In this document: piece after piece, positions 16,135 to 23,281 of the stretch
Numbering within the stretch: the first letter of the stretch is position 1
Layout of the letters: each line of letters starts with the position of its first letter
Assembly: GCA_902797985.1 (NCBI GenBank)
Contig: CADBUZ010000023.1
Coordinates: 1 to 36,124 of the forward strand
DNA: 36,124 nucleotides
Reading direction: 5' to 3'
From: an uncultured bacterium
GTDB lineage: Bacteria > Cyanobacteriota > Vampirovibrionia > Gastranaerophilales > Gastranaerophilaceae
The notes under the pieces: generated by a model
The model's database searches: none
The model's input: only the letters and a program-made list of their open reading frames with translations
What the model was told of the DNA's origin: nothing
Translations under genes and position numbers: made by a program

Positions 16135-16489
16135 AACAAATCTTGCTTTTTAAAAAGGGCATGAAAACTGATAACATGCTAACTTTTTTACAAAAGTTAA
16201 TAAAAAATGAAATCATGGAAACATGCACCATGCATGGGTTTCCATGTTTTAATATCAAGCAAACCATGTAATACTCTCATGTACAGAGAAATCAAAAGCA
16301 GGTGTTTCAGTAATAGCGTGGGTTATAGTGTCTTGAAAACACTTGTAATAATCGTTTACAAACCTCTTGTAATACCGCACTTAATCAATATAATGATAAT
16401 AAGGGTAAGACCTAATGGAATGGCGGAGAGCCATTGGGATAGTTGATAATATTAAAGAATAATTGATTATATAATTTTGGAGGAATATA
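16135..16489 (+). other. Gene-free structured region, candidate noncoding RNA or leader
   Basis: No credible gene (a 79-codon frame at 16207-16446 lacks a ribosome site). It holds a series of hairpins: GCATG...CATGC (16159-16179), AACTTTT-TTAC-AAAAGTT (16181-16198) and a 14-pair two-part stem CATGGAAAC...GTTTCCATG with inner ATGCA-CCA-TGCAT (16214-16246). It continues with TTGTAA...TTACAA (about 16343-16360) and AATGGC-GGAGA-GCCATT (16419-16435). The last lies in the leader of the small gene at 16490 if the promoter at 16367-16394 is real. The region precedes hpf (raiA) by one gene. The raiA-motif RNA family is known near such genes, but I do not recognise its consensus here. Confidence 0.45.
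16367..16394 (+). promoter_or_regulatory. Probable promoter of the small Cys protein and hpf
   Basis: TTGTAA (16367-16372), 16 bases and TATAAT (16389-16394). An upstream direct repeat, TTGTAATA, occurs at 16343-16350 and 16367-16374. Confidence 0.5.
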
Positions 16490-16708
16490 TTGTTTAGAAG
16501 TCGTGATATGGGGAGAGCTGTTGCGGTAAGACGATGGACAACGACCGCTATTGAGTGCTATAAACGTGGTTGCAATTGTGAAGGATGTTTCTATAACGAT
16601 TTCTTCAGTGGTTCGTATCAAAAATGCCAAATGAAAGCTTCTGTGCTTGAATTGGTAAGAGTGATAGGAACTCCTGATGTAGATTTACCTCAAGTTATAG
16701 GAGATTAA
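16490..16708 (+). CDS. Small conserved-looking cysteine protein, unknown function
   Basis: 72 residues starting at TTG, because a strong GGAGG lies 6 bases upstream and no ATG fits. A basic N-terminus (R-R-W-T-T-T-A-I-E-C-Y-K-R) is followed by a compact Cys set C-Y-K-R-G-C-N-C-E-G-C and then Q-K-C-Q-M-K, ending with an LELVRVIGTPDVD helix. The Cys spacing (C-x4-C-x-C-x2-C, then another C) suggests a zinc or Fe-S site, and the end looks like a small helix-turn-helix. I vaguely associate such short proteins with Melainabacteria and Firmicutes but know no function. It lies 61 bases before hpf, possibly in the same transcript. Confidence 0.75.
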   Translation: MFRSRDMGRAVAVRRWTTTAIECYKRGCNCEGCFYNDFFSGSYQKCQMKASVLELVRVIGTPDVDLPQVIGD

Positions 16709-16711
16709 CAC

Positions 16712-16740
16712 TTTAAAAATATAAAAACTTAGTGTATAAT
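16712..16740 (+). promoter_or_regulatory. Possible promoter of hpf
   Basis: TTTAAA (16712-16717), 17 bases and TATAAT (16735-16740), 29 bases before the hpf ATG. The -35 is weak. Confidence 0.45.
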
Positions 16741-16769
16741 AAAAATGGTACATTATTTTGGAGGCATAA

Positions 16770-17138
16770 ATGCACATTCACGTAAATGGTAAAAACATTG
16801 AAATCACTGATGCTATCAAGGCATACGTTAAAGAAAAATTAGGTAAAGTAGCAAATCACTATGATCAAATTACAGCAATAGACGTTATTCTTACTGTAAT
16901 TAAAAATCCTGCTGCTTCCGGTAAATATATTGCAGAAGTTTCTTGCAAACTTAACGGAAAAAATATTCACGTTGAAGTTTCAGAAGATGAATCTATGTAT
17001 GCAAGTATTGATTTGGTTGCAGATAAATTAGACAGACAAGTAAAAAAATTCAAGGACAAATCTTTATCTTCAGGTAAAGGTTCTATCAGAAATGTTGTTG
17101 AAGAACCTGATACAGAAGAAGAACTTGAAGAAGTATAA
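16770..17138 (+). CDS. hpf: Ribosome hibernation promoting factor (short form)
   Basis: 122 residues with the beta-alpha-beta-beta-beta-alpha fold of the HPF/RaiA/YfiA family: M-H-I-H-V-x-G-K-N-I-E-I-T opening, I-K-x-Y-V-K-E-K-L, V-D-V-I-L-T-type strand and the D-x-Y-A-S-I-D-L-V-A-D-K-L-D-R-Q helix. It binds the 30S decoding centre and silences or stores ribosomes in stationary phase. It lacks the long C-terminal dimerisation domain of the Gram-positive long form and ends in an acidic tail. GGAGG precedes the ATG. A strong terminator follows. It is downstream of the small Cys protein. Confidence 0.95.
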   Translation: MHIHVNGKNIEITDAIKAYVKEKLGKVANHYDQITAIDVILTVIKNPAASGKYIAEVSCKLNGKNIHVEVSEDESMYASIDLVADKLDRQVKKFKDKSLSSGKGSIRNVVEEPDTEEELEEV

Positions 17139-17158
17139 GTAAATATATTTTGACTTGC

Positions 17159-17190
17159 AAAAAAGGATGACTATATAAGTCATCCTTTTT
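17159..17190. terminator. Bidirectional intrinsic terminator
   Basis: A 12-pair stem AAAAGGATGACT (17161-17172) with 17178-17189 around 5 bases, A-run before and T-run after, between convergent hpf and the activase gene. Confidence 0.9.
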
Positions 17191-17212
17191 ACTATTAATA
17201 CTTAATTTTTTA

Positions 17213-18226
17213 TTATCCGATATCCCATCTGCCGCAAGTACCGCCCCAACGAGCAATGACATTACCTTTGATATCGCTGATTTTTTCAACGTGCTGAGGT
17301 CCTTCATAACCTTCAACAATAGTAATAACTTCACAATTATTTGAACAACCTGTGCATTGACAAGTAATTGATTGAAAATTCATATTACCGACATTCCAAC
17401 CTTTAAATGTTGTTTCGTTATCTGTATATTGATGATTTTCCATTGCCAAAAGAGCTGCCCCGATAGCACCCATTGTTTGGTGGTGATCAGGAACAACAAT
17501 TTCTGTTTCCAAAGCTTCTTCAAAAGCTTTAACCATACCTGTATTTGTCGCAACTCCACCTTGGAAAGAAACGGTAGGAAGTAGTTCTTTCCCTAACGCA
17601 AGGTTACTTAAATAATTCCTAACAAGTGCTTGACAAAGCCCATATAATAAATCTTCCACCGGATAACCCAATTGTTGTTTGTGGATTAAATCACTTTCTG
17701 CAAAAACTCCGCAACGCCCTGCGATACGAGCAGGATTTTCTGATTTCAATGCTGTTTCGCCAAAAATTTCAATCGGAACATTAAGCCTTTGAGCCTGATG
17801 ATCCAAAAAGCTTCCTGTACCTGCTGCACAAACAGTATTCATTGCGAAATCTGTGACAATACCGTCTCTTAAAATAATTATTTTACTATCTTGTCCGCCG
17901 ATTTCAAGAATTGTTTGAACTCCCGGAATGTTTGTAGCAGCAGCAACTGCGTGGGCTGTAATTTCATTTTTTACAATATCCGCACCAACCAGCGCCCCTG
18001 CAAGATTTCTACCCGAACCGGTTGTACCTACACCTTTTATATCGTATTCTCTGTTTGCAGCTTGTGCCTGCTCAAGAATTTTATTCATACCTGTTTGAAC
18101 TGCTAAAACAGGTTTCCCTGCTGTTTTAAGCATGTATGAATCTATATATTTACCGGTTTCATCTACTAAAGCCAGTTTTGTTGTAACTGAACCTACATCT
18201 ATTCCTAAATATGACGTTATACTCAT
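17213..18226 (-). CDS. 2-Hydroxyacyl-CoA dehydratase activase-like ATPase (HgdC/BadF family) with Cys-rich C-terminus
   Basis: 337 residues of the ASKHA ATPase fold: L-G-I-D-V-G-S-V-T-T-K opening, GVGTTGSGR, E-I-G-G-Q-D-S-K and a closing H-Q-T-M-G-A-I-G-A-A-L-L. Cys133 (NTVCAAGTGSFLD) and Cys172 (AGRCGVFAESD) are the ligands that let the dimer hold one [4Fe-4S] cluster. Such proteins hydrolyse ATP to drive low-potential electron transfer to a dehydratase or double-cubane partner. HgdC itself is about 260 residues. Here about 75 extra residues carry Cys289, 291, 294, 298 and 331 (C-x-C-x2-C-x3-C ... GGTC), a pattern I recall from larger activase-related proteins in which further domains follow. 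No dehydratase gene is adjacent. AAGGGG precedes the ATG. Confidence 0.88.
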   Translation of the reverse strand: MSITSYLGIDVGSVTTKLALVDETGKYIDSYMLKTAGKPVLAVQTGMNKILEQAQAANREYDIKGVGTTGSGRNLAGALVGADIVKNEITAHAVAAATNIPGVQTILEIGGQDSKIIILRDGIVTDFAMNTVCAAGTGSFLDHQAQRLNVPIEIFGETALKSENPARIAGRCGVFAESDLIHKQQLGYPVEDLLYGLCQALVRNYLSNLALGKELLPTVSFQGGVATNTGMVKAFEEALETEIVVPDHHQTMGAIGAALLAMENHQYTDNETTFKGWNVGNMNFQSITCQCTGCSNNCEVITIVEGYEGPQHVEKISDIKGNVIARWGGTCGRWDIG

Positions 18227-18287
18227 AACAACCCCTTTTTACTTCCTTTATTTAATTTTAGCATAAACATTAATTATAAATTACCGA

Positions 18288-18315
18288 TTGTTATATATTT
18301 AATTTTTTATATAAT
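18288..18315 (+). promoter_or_regulatory. Promoter of the acetyltransferase gene
   Basis: TTGTTA (18288-18293), 16 bases and a perfect TATAAT (18310-18315). Transcription would start near 18322, so the leader is at most about 12 bases. Confidence 0.65.
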
Positions 18316-18334
18316 CAAATATATGAGGTTAGAT

Positions 18335-18889
18335 ATGAACGAAAAAGAAAAAATGTTAAATGGTGATTTATATAATGCGGCACTGGAAGGCCCACTGTTC
18401 AAAGAAAGACAAGCATGCAAATGTCTGTGCCACGAGTATAACCATCTTTCGCCAGACAAAATTGAACAAAGGAAAGATATAATAAAAAATTTGTTAGGAA
18501 AAGTTGGTAACACATATATGATAGAACAACCATTTATCTGTGATTACGGATATAATATTGAGCTTGGAGAAAATTTTTATTCCAACCATAATTTAACAAT
18601 ATTAGATCCTGCAAAAGTGATTTTTGGTGATAATGTTTTTATTGGACCTAACTGTGGGTTTTACACAGCCGAACATCCTATTGATTATCAATCTCGCAAT
18701 AAAGGATTAGAATATGCAAAGCCAATAAAAGTTGGGAATAATGTATGGATTGGAGGAGGGGTAACAGTTCTATCAGGGGTTATTATCGGAGATAATACTG
18801 TTATTGGTGCGGGAAGTGTCGTTACAAAAAACATCCCTTCAAATGTAGTAGCCTGTGGAAACCCTTGCAGAATTATCAAAACAATATAA
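18335..18889 (+). CDS. Sugar O-acetyltransferase, left-handed beta-helix (maltose/galactoside acetyltransferase type)
   Basis: 184 residues. The N-terminal maltose-acetyltransferase cap (EKEKMLNGDLYNA, about 3-15) is followed by hexapeptide repeats (I-G-x-N-V-F-I, V-G-N-N-V-W-I-G, V-I-I-G-D-N-T-V-I). The catalytic His114 lies in TAEHP, and the protein closes with N-P-C-R-I-I. It transfers acetyl from acetyl-CoA to a sugar hydroxyl as a trimer. I chose the ATG at 18335 because GAGG lies 6 bases upstream and it matches the family start. The ATG at 18323, 7 bases after the -10, could instead be a leaderless start adding four residues. It is divergent from the activase. Confidence 0.92.
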   Translation: MNEKEKMLNGDLYNAALEGPLFKERQACKCLCHEYNHLSPDKIEQRKDIIKNLLGKVGNTYMIEQPFICDYGYNIELGENFYSNHNLTILDPAKVIFGDNVFIGPNCGFYTAEHPIDYQSRNKGLEYAKPIKVGNNVWIGGGVTVLSGVIIGDNTVIGAGSVVTKNIPSNVVACGNPCRIIKTI

Positions 18890-18942
18890 ATAATAGAATT
18901 TTGTGATAAAATTTTGTTGTGGAATTATGAAGGGAAAAACCT

Positions 18943-19842
18943 ATGAAAAAGATTATATTTGCAATTGTACTTACGTTATTTTGTAATATAGCAGTTTATT
19001 CTGCTACTGCAACTACTACAGCTACATCTACAACAAATTGGGATTCTGCAGCAGCTGTTCAAAGAGTAAACACTATTGGGAAAAAACTCATTGTAGCAAA
19101 TGGTATTGGACAAAACGTTACATTTAAAGTATCTGATCAAGCTGACGTAAACGCATATGCAAATATTAATAAAGAAGTTTATGTATATAGAGGTTTGTTA
19201 GAATATGTGAATAACGATGAGGAGCTTGCAGCTGTAATATCTCACGAACTTGGACATATTTTGAACGGGCATTGCGCAAAACAAGGAATTTTAAATACAG
19301 GTGTAAATATTCTTGCCAATGCAACAGCCAAAGTAACGGGTTCAACTGTTGTTGCTGGTGTCGGTCAGCAACTTGCTTCCTCTAAGTTAAGCAGAAAAGA
19401 CGAATTTGAAGCTGATATTACAGGGGTTGATATAATGACAAAAGCAGGTTATAATCCGCTTGCTATGATTTCTGTTTTGAATAAAATTTGCGGAAATTAT
19501 ATAGATATTCTTCAATCTCACCCATCCGGAGAAAAAAGACTATTAAATATTTATAACTATGTTGAATACAATTATCCTGCAAAGTTAAAAACAGGATTTA
19601 ATTCTGATTCGTACAAAAAAGCTTTAGCAATGTTAACACCTACCGTCGAAAAACGTAGAGCAAGTACAAGTCTTACTAAAAAATATGAAAAAGAGCAAGC
19701 GAAACTTTTAGCAAAAAAAGAAAAGAGAATGAAGAAAGTTGCTAAAACTTCAACTATTTGGGATGGATATTATACTGGCTCAATAATAATTGTAAAAAAT
19801 ACAATTAATGTTAATTTAAGTAACGATTTACTATTTTTTTAG
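18943..19842 (+). CDS. Exported M48-family zinc metalloprotease
   Basis: 299 residues. A signal peptide (1-20) is followed by a Thr/Ala stretch and the protease core. H-E-L-G-H at 101-105 gives two zinc ligands and the catalytic Glu102, E-F-E-A-D at 154-158 gives the third ligand, and HPSGEKRL (H-P-x-x-x-x-R) is the C-terminal signature of the BepA/Oma1-like branch. It should act in the periplasm in protein quality control. After a Lys-rich stretch (about 230-268) the last about 20 residues are unlike the rest, and the last seven codons lie inside a hairpin (19822-19851), so the C-terminus may be recently altered. AAGGGA precedes the ATG. Confidence 0.92.
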   Translation: MKKIIFAIVLTLFCNIAVYSATATTTATSTTNWDSAAAVQRVNTIGKKLIVANGIGQNVTFKVSDQADVNAYANINKEVYVYRGLLEYVNNDEELAAVISHELGHILNGHCAKQGILNTGVNILANATAKVTGSTVVAGVGQQLASSKLSRKDEFEADITGVDIMTKAGYNPLAMISVLNKICGNYIDILQSHPSGEKRLLNIYNYVEYNYPAKLKTGFNSDSYKKALAMLTPTVEKRRASTSLTKKYEKEQAKLLAKKEKRMKKVAKTSTIWDGYYTGSIIIVKNTINVNLSNDLLFF

Positions 19843-19851
19843 TAAATCGTT
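19822..19851 (+). terminator. Hairpin over the protease stop codon
   Basis: AACGATTTACTA (19822-19833) pairs with 19840-19851 around a T6 loop. The TAG stop (19840-19842) is in the right arm. The T-tract after the stem is weak, so termination is only probable. Confidence 0.5.
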
Positions 19852-19898
19852 TCATTTATATGGTTTACTATAATTAGGGAAGTGATGAAAGGTTAAAT

Positions 19899-20159
19899 AT
19901 GAATATTACAATCAACAACGACTATAAAACTGCTTTTGGAACAAAGTACGTAGTTTTGGGTGATAAGAATAAATCTGTTCCGTTTTTGTATAATAAAGTT
20001 GTAGATACTATTAAAGGGAAGGGCGTTTCAACACTTTTTGATATGGGAAAAGACACCATCACATTATCTGTTGAAACAAAAGAAGCTGAAAAATCTATAC
20101 TTGATAAATTTAAAGAATTTGGAATAAAAACAATCCGTTCTGAAAAAACAAAAGTGTAG
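19899..20159 (+). CDS. Small protein of unknown function
   Basis: 86 residues, well-formed, with AAAGG before the ATG and a TATAAT at 19869-19874 upstream. The sequence alternates beta-like and helical stretches: NITINNDYKTAFGTKYVVLG, given as the N-terminal beta part, a F-L-Y-N-K-V-V-D-T-I-K helix, D-T-I-T-L-S-V-E-T strand and E-A-E-K-S-I-L-D-K-F-K-E-F-G-I-K-T-I ending. That would fit a small alpha/beta ferredoxin-like fold. It has no Cys, signal peptide or membrane segment. I do not recognise the family. It stands alone between the protease and udp. Confidence 0.7.
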   Translation: MNITINNDYKTAFGTKYVVLGDKNKSVPFLYNKVVDTIKGKGVSTLFDMGKDTITLSVETKEAEKSILDKFKEFGIKTIRSEKTKV

Positions 20160-20172
20160 TTTTGTTATAAAT

Positions 20173-20201
20173 TTGCACAGATTCATGAAATATGCTAGAA
20201 T
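20173..20201 (+). promoter_or_regulatory. Promoter of udp, extended -10
   Basis: TTGCAC (20173-20178), 17 bases and TAGAAT (20196-20201) preceded by TGC (extended -10). The leader contains CACC...GGTG inside an ATATG...CATAT pairing (about 20203-20235). Confidence 0.7.
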
Positions 20202-20249
20202 ATATGTCCACCCATAGAGGTGAGTACCCATATATTAAAGGAGTTTTTT

Positions 20250-21020
20250 ATGAAATATGCACAAGACGGCTTACAGTATCATATTGCCGTAAAATCAGGC
20301 GACGTTGGTGAATATGTTATTCTTCCCGGAGATCCTAAACGTTGTAAAAAAATTGCTGCATATTTTGATAATGCCGAGTTAATTGCTGATAACAGAGAGT
20401 ATGTTACGTACACAGGTTATTTAGACGGAGTTAAAGTTAGTGTTACATCAACAGGAATTGGAGGCCCGTCTGCATCTATTGCATTGGAAGAATTAGTTAA
20501 AGCAGGCGCCAAAACATTTATCCGAATAGGCACATGCGGCGGAATGGATGTTAATGTAAAAGGCGGAGATGTCGTTATTGCCACAGGTGCAATCAGAATG
20601 GAAGGGACTACTAAAGAATATGCCCCAATCGAATTTCCTGCTGTTGCAAATTTAGACGTAGTTAATGCATTAGTAAAATCTGCTAAAAATTTAGATTATA
20701 CATATCACGCTGGGGTTGTTGAATGCAAAGATTCTTTTTACGGTCAGCATGAACCAGAGAAAATGCCTGTTAACTATGAATTAATGAATAAATGGAATGC
20801 ATGGCTAAAACTTGGTTGTCTTGCATCTGAAATGGAATCAGCTGCACTGTTTGTTGTGGGCAGTTATCTTAGGGTTAAAGTAGGTTCTGTATTCCTTGTT
20901 GTGGCTAATCAAGAACGAGAAAAACAAGGATTGGAAAACCCTGTTGTCCACGATACGGAAAAAGCTATAAAAGTAGCAGTAGAGGCTATTCGTGAACTAA
21001 TTAAAAATGATAAATCATAA
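20250..21020 (+). CDS. udp: Uridine phosphorylase
   Basis: 256 residues of the NP-I nucleoside phosphorylase family. [10 protein letters not shown] binds phosphate, [20 protein letters not shown] and IRIGTCGGM form the core, [13 protein letters not shown] is typical of uridine-specific enzymes, and SEMESAALF carries the Glu-Met-Glu ribose-binding motif. It splits uridine and phosphate into uracil and ribose-1-phosphate in pyrimidine salvage. The start at 20250 follows AAAGGAG by 6 bases; the frame is open back to 20220, but that part contains the Shine-Dalgarno. It has its own good promoter and is probably monocistronic. Confidence 0.94.
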   Translation: MKYAQDGLQYHIAVKSGDVGEYVILPGDPKRCKKIAAYFDNAELIADNREYVTYTGYLDGVKVSVTSTGIGGPSASIALEELVKAGAKTFIRIGTCGGMDVNVKGGDVVIATGAIRMEGTTKEYAPIEFPAVANLDVVNALVKSAKNLDYTYHAGVVECKDSFYGQHEPEKMPVNYELMNKWNAWLKLGCLASEMESAALFVVGSYLRVKVGSVFLVVANQEREKQGLENPVVHDTEKAIKVAVEAIRELIKNDKS

Positions 21021-21131
21021 TTGGTCAATCATTTACTTTAGTATTTTTTTATAAGTTCATACATATACACGATAAAATCCATCCCTAAATATATATAATA
21101 GATATGTAAACACTTATTATGGATAAGCGGG

Positions 21132-21956
21132 ATGGAGAACGAAAATAGCTTTAGCAGTTATAATAATATAAAGCGACTCTCAGACGAAGAAATTGTAAGT
21201 CTTTGGGAACAATATCTTAATGACCACGACAATAAGGAATTAAGAGATAAGTTAATTGTGCAATATATTTACCTTACTCGTTATGTAGTTGGTCGTGTTA
21301 AAGTTGCTTTGCCTCCTACCTTTACTTTTGAAGATATATCCAGTTATGGTATTGAAGGCTTAATTGATGCAGTAGAAAAATATACTCCTCGTAATGGTGC
21401 AAGATTTGAAACTTATGCGCTTGTTAGAATCAGAGGAAATATTATTGATAAAATACGTTCACAAGATTTCTTACCAAGAAGCGTAAGAAGAAAAATCCGT
21501 GACGTTAAAGAAGCGCAAGAACAATTAAAAAAACAATTTGGACGCCCTGCAACTAATTCTGAAGTGGCAGAATTATTAGGAATGGAAACAGATAAAGTTG
21601 ACCAAATTCTTGCAGATGATACAACCATTACCTCTATTTATGACAAAAAAGGTTCAGGTGAAGATAGTCTTGAAATCATTGACACAATCAAAGATTCAAC
21701 GCATAAAGCACCACACGAAGAATATGAAGAAAAAAATATTAAAGGTCAATTAGAAGCAGCATTAAAACGTCTGCCTGAACGTGAAAGAATGATTATGGTT
21801 CTTTACTACCACGAGAATATGACCTTTAAAGAAATTGGCGAAACTGTTAATATTTCGGAATCAAGAGTTTGCCAAATCCACGCACAAGCTATCATGAAAT
21901 TGAAAAACTTACTTAGCGAAAATCGTTCTGTTCGTATGCAACAAAGTATTGTTTAA
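21132..21956 (+). CDS. RNA polymerase sigma factor, FliA/WhiG (sigma-28) group
   Basis: 274 residues. Region 2 (about 45-115) includes FEDISSYGIEGLIDAVEKY and FETYALVRIRGNIIDKIR, followed by the group-typical D-F-L-P-R-S-V-R-R-K (usually W-x-P-R-S-V-R). Region 3 is QFGRPATNSEVAELLGM. Region 4 has LPERERMIMVLYYHENMTFKEIG, cut here to its L-P-E-R-E-R opening, and an ISESRVCQIHAQA helix-turn-helix. The group directs flagellar, chemotaxis or developmental genes. No flagellar gene is seen in this window, so its regulon here is open. The ribosome site is poor (AAGCGGG). Its neighbours are udp and a convergent YkgJ protein. Confidence 0.92.
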   Translation: MENENSFSSYNNIKRLSDEEIVSLWEQYLNDHDNKELRDKLIVQYIYLTRYVVGRVKVALPPTFTFEDISSYGIEGLIDAVEKYTPRNGARFETYALVRIRGNIIDKIRSQDFLPRSVRRKIRDVKEAQEQLKKQFGRPATNSEVAELLGMETDKVDQILADDTTITSIYDKKGSGEDSLEIIDTIKDSTHKAPHEEYEEKNIKGQLEAALKRLPERERMIMVLYYHENMTFKEIGETVNISESRVCQIHAQAIMKLKNLLSENRSVRMQQSIV

Positions 21957-21977
21957 GTATAAGTTATATTTTTAGTT

Positions 21978-22685
21978 TTATCCTATTCTATCTTTATAGA
22001 ATTTAATAAGGTCTTCTCTGGCTTTAATTGACATTGCAAGTTTGCTTACTGATTCGTGCCAAGGTAAATATCCGCATGTATCAGGAAGAATTTTTAGTGC
22101 AGTTAAAGGGAAATCCTTACAAATATCAGGTCTGTTTTCATAATCTGAGCATAAATCATCAGCCCCTAATTTACTACAATAGTAGAAATATAAACGTTCG
22201 TTTTCATCCATAATATTTTTTAACTTGTTATAATAATCGGGACAAATAGCTTCAGCCATTTCCTCCGATTCATATGGAACATATATTGATGAAAATTCTC
22301 TTGCATATTTATCACCCCTAATAGCTTTTTGTTTCAATTGCATTGGTGAAAATTCACTTATAGCAAGTTTGCAACATCCCCCGCATTTTGCACAAGAATA
22401 TTCATTTTTCTTTTCCATCATTGCTTTTTTACTCACACGAAGTTTTGCTTTATATTCATTGGTTAAATGAGATAATGCTTTAATTTGCCAAGTGCCATAA
22501 GGACAATTTGGCGGAAACACACTAAATATATCAGGTTTTTGTATATCACAAGGTATTGTGCAAAATTTACAGTTATAATCAGGTTTAAATTTATCAATTT
22601 CTTGCCTAATAACTTTTGCTGCTTCTATAAAAATTTCTTTGTATTCAGCTTCTCGTCTTTCTGCTTCCGTTCCGTAATCTGCCAT
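21978..22685 (-). CDS. YkgJ-type cysteine-cluster protein (paralog 1)
   Basis: 235 residues from the ATG at 22685; an ATG two codons earlier (22691) is possible, but neither has a Shine-Dalgarno. The signature C-A-K-C-G-G-C-C (about 97-104) and a later C-x-D-Y-E-N-R-P-D-I-C-K-D-F-P block mark the YkgJ/UPF0153 family, thought to bind a metal or Fe-S cluster. An extra N-terminal Cys group (N-C-K-F-C-T-I-P-C) and C-x-Y-L-P-W at the end are present. Function is unknown in general. A second family member lies at 34854-35408. The promoter at 22692-22721 fits a leaderless start and carries a palindrome. Confidence 0.82.
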   Translation of the reverse strand: MADYGTEAERREAEYKEIFIEAAKVIRQEIDKFKPDYNCKFCTIPCDIQKPDIFSVFPPNCPYGTWQIKALSHLTNEYKAKLRVSKKAMMEKKNEYSCAKCGGCCKLAISEFSPMQLKQKAIRGDKYAREFSSIYVPYESEEMAEAICPDYYNKLKNIMDENERLYFYYCSKLGADDLCSDYENRPDICKDFPLTALKILPDTCGYLPWHESVSKLAMSIKAREDLIKFYKDRIG

Positions 22686-22691
22686 ATTCAT

Positions 22692-22721
22692 ACAATATCA
22701 TAAATTGCCCAACACGGCAAT
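22692..22721 (-). promoter_or_regulatory. Leaderless promoter with overlapping inverted repeat
   Basis: On the minus strand, TTGCCG (22715-22720), 17 bases and TATTGT (22692-22697), then 6 bases to the ATG at 22685. ATTGCC (22704-22709) and GGCAAT (22716-22721) form an inverted repeat over the -35 and spacer, a possible repressor site shared with the divergent dfx gene. Confidence 0.5.
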
Positions 22722-22771
22722 AATATTAACTTTAATAATAGGTTATATATATTCAGAAAAGGAGAAAAACT

Positions 22772-23164
22772 GTGACTAATAAATTTGAATTATATAAATG
22801 CAAAATATGTGGAAACGTAATAGAAATTTTAGTATCAGGTGATGGTCATCCCGTTTGTTGCGGGGAAGAAATGGAGAGAATGGAAGCAAAAAACGATAAC
22901 CAAAATAGTGTAGGATTAACAGAAAAACATTCTCCGATAATAGAATATGACTCTGACGGAAATGTTAATGTTGCCATTTATAATCACCCTATGGAGGATG
23001 CGCATTATATTATGTTTGTACAAACTATTTCCAAGGACAAAAATGAAGCCAAAATAAAATATTTTTATCCGAATGAAAAAGTTCAGATGAGCACAGATAT
23101 AAATGGAGATAGTATATCAGCTCGCTCGTACTGTAATATACATGGTGTTTATTTAAATCAATGA
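22772..23164 (+). CDS. dfx: Desulfoferrodoxin (superoxide reductase, two iron centres)
   Basis: 130 residues starting at GTG, 7 bases after AAAAGGAG. The N-terminal rubredoxin-like centre I has Cys10, Cys13, Cys29 and Cys30. The catalytic centre II has E-K-H (51-53), His72 and His78 (Y-N-H-P-M-E-D-A-H-Y-I), and Cys121 with His124 (S-Y-C-N-I-H-G). All ligands are present. It reduces superoxide to peroxide without releasing oxygen, a defence typical of anaerobes, and fits the Fe-S-rich gene set here. It is divergent from the YkgJ gene; a tiny Cys-rich frame follows 12 bases downstream. Confidence 0.96.
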   Translation: MTNKFELYKCKICGNVIEILVSGDGHPVCCGEEMERMEAKNDNQNSVGLTEKHSPIIEYDSDGNVNVAIYNHPMEDAHYIMFVQTISKDKNEAKIKYFYPNEKVQMSTDINGDSISARSYCNIHGVYLNQ

Positions 23165-23176
23165 AAAGGAATAAAA

Positions 23177-23281
23177 ATGAAAAGTTTTATTATCAGAAAA
23201 TTGGTGTGTGCAACAGGGATTTGTCAATGTTTATTTGTATGCGGTAAAGCTGTAAAATATTTTATTATGACGCAAAAATAA
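23177..23281 (+). CDS. Putative 34-residue Cys-rich peptide downstream of dfx
   Basis: MKSFIIRKLVCATGICQCLF opens the peptide, which continues with V-C-G-K and ends F-I-M-T-Q-K. AAAAGGA lies 6-7 bases before the ATG, and the frame starts 12 bases after the dfx stop. Cys11, 16, 18 and 22 sit in a mostly hydrophobic stretch, so a membrane-associated, metal-binding peptide is conceivable. It overlaps the tail of the convergent permease gene by 17 bases. There is no homology evidence, and so short a frame may occur by chance. Confidence 0.4.
   Translation: MKSFIIRKLVCATGICQCLFVCGKAVKYFIMTQK

Noticed and set aside
16207-16446. 79-codon frame in the structured region
   Set aside because: No ribosome site, atypical composition, and it runs through strong hairpins; treated as noncoding.
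21132-21956. Sigma factor taken as proof of flagella
   Set aside because: FliA/WhiG-group sigma factors occur without flagella, and no flagellar gene is in the window.
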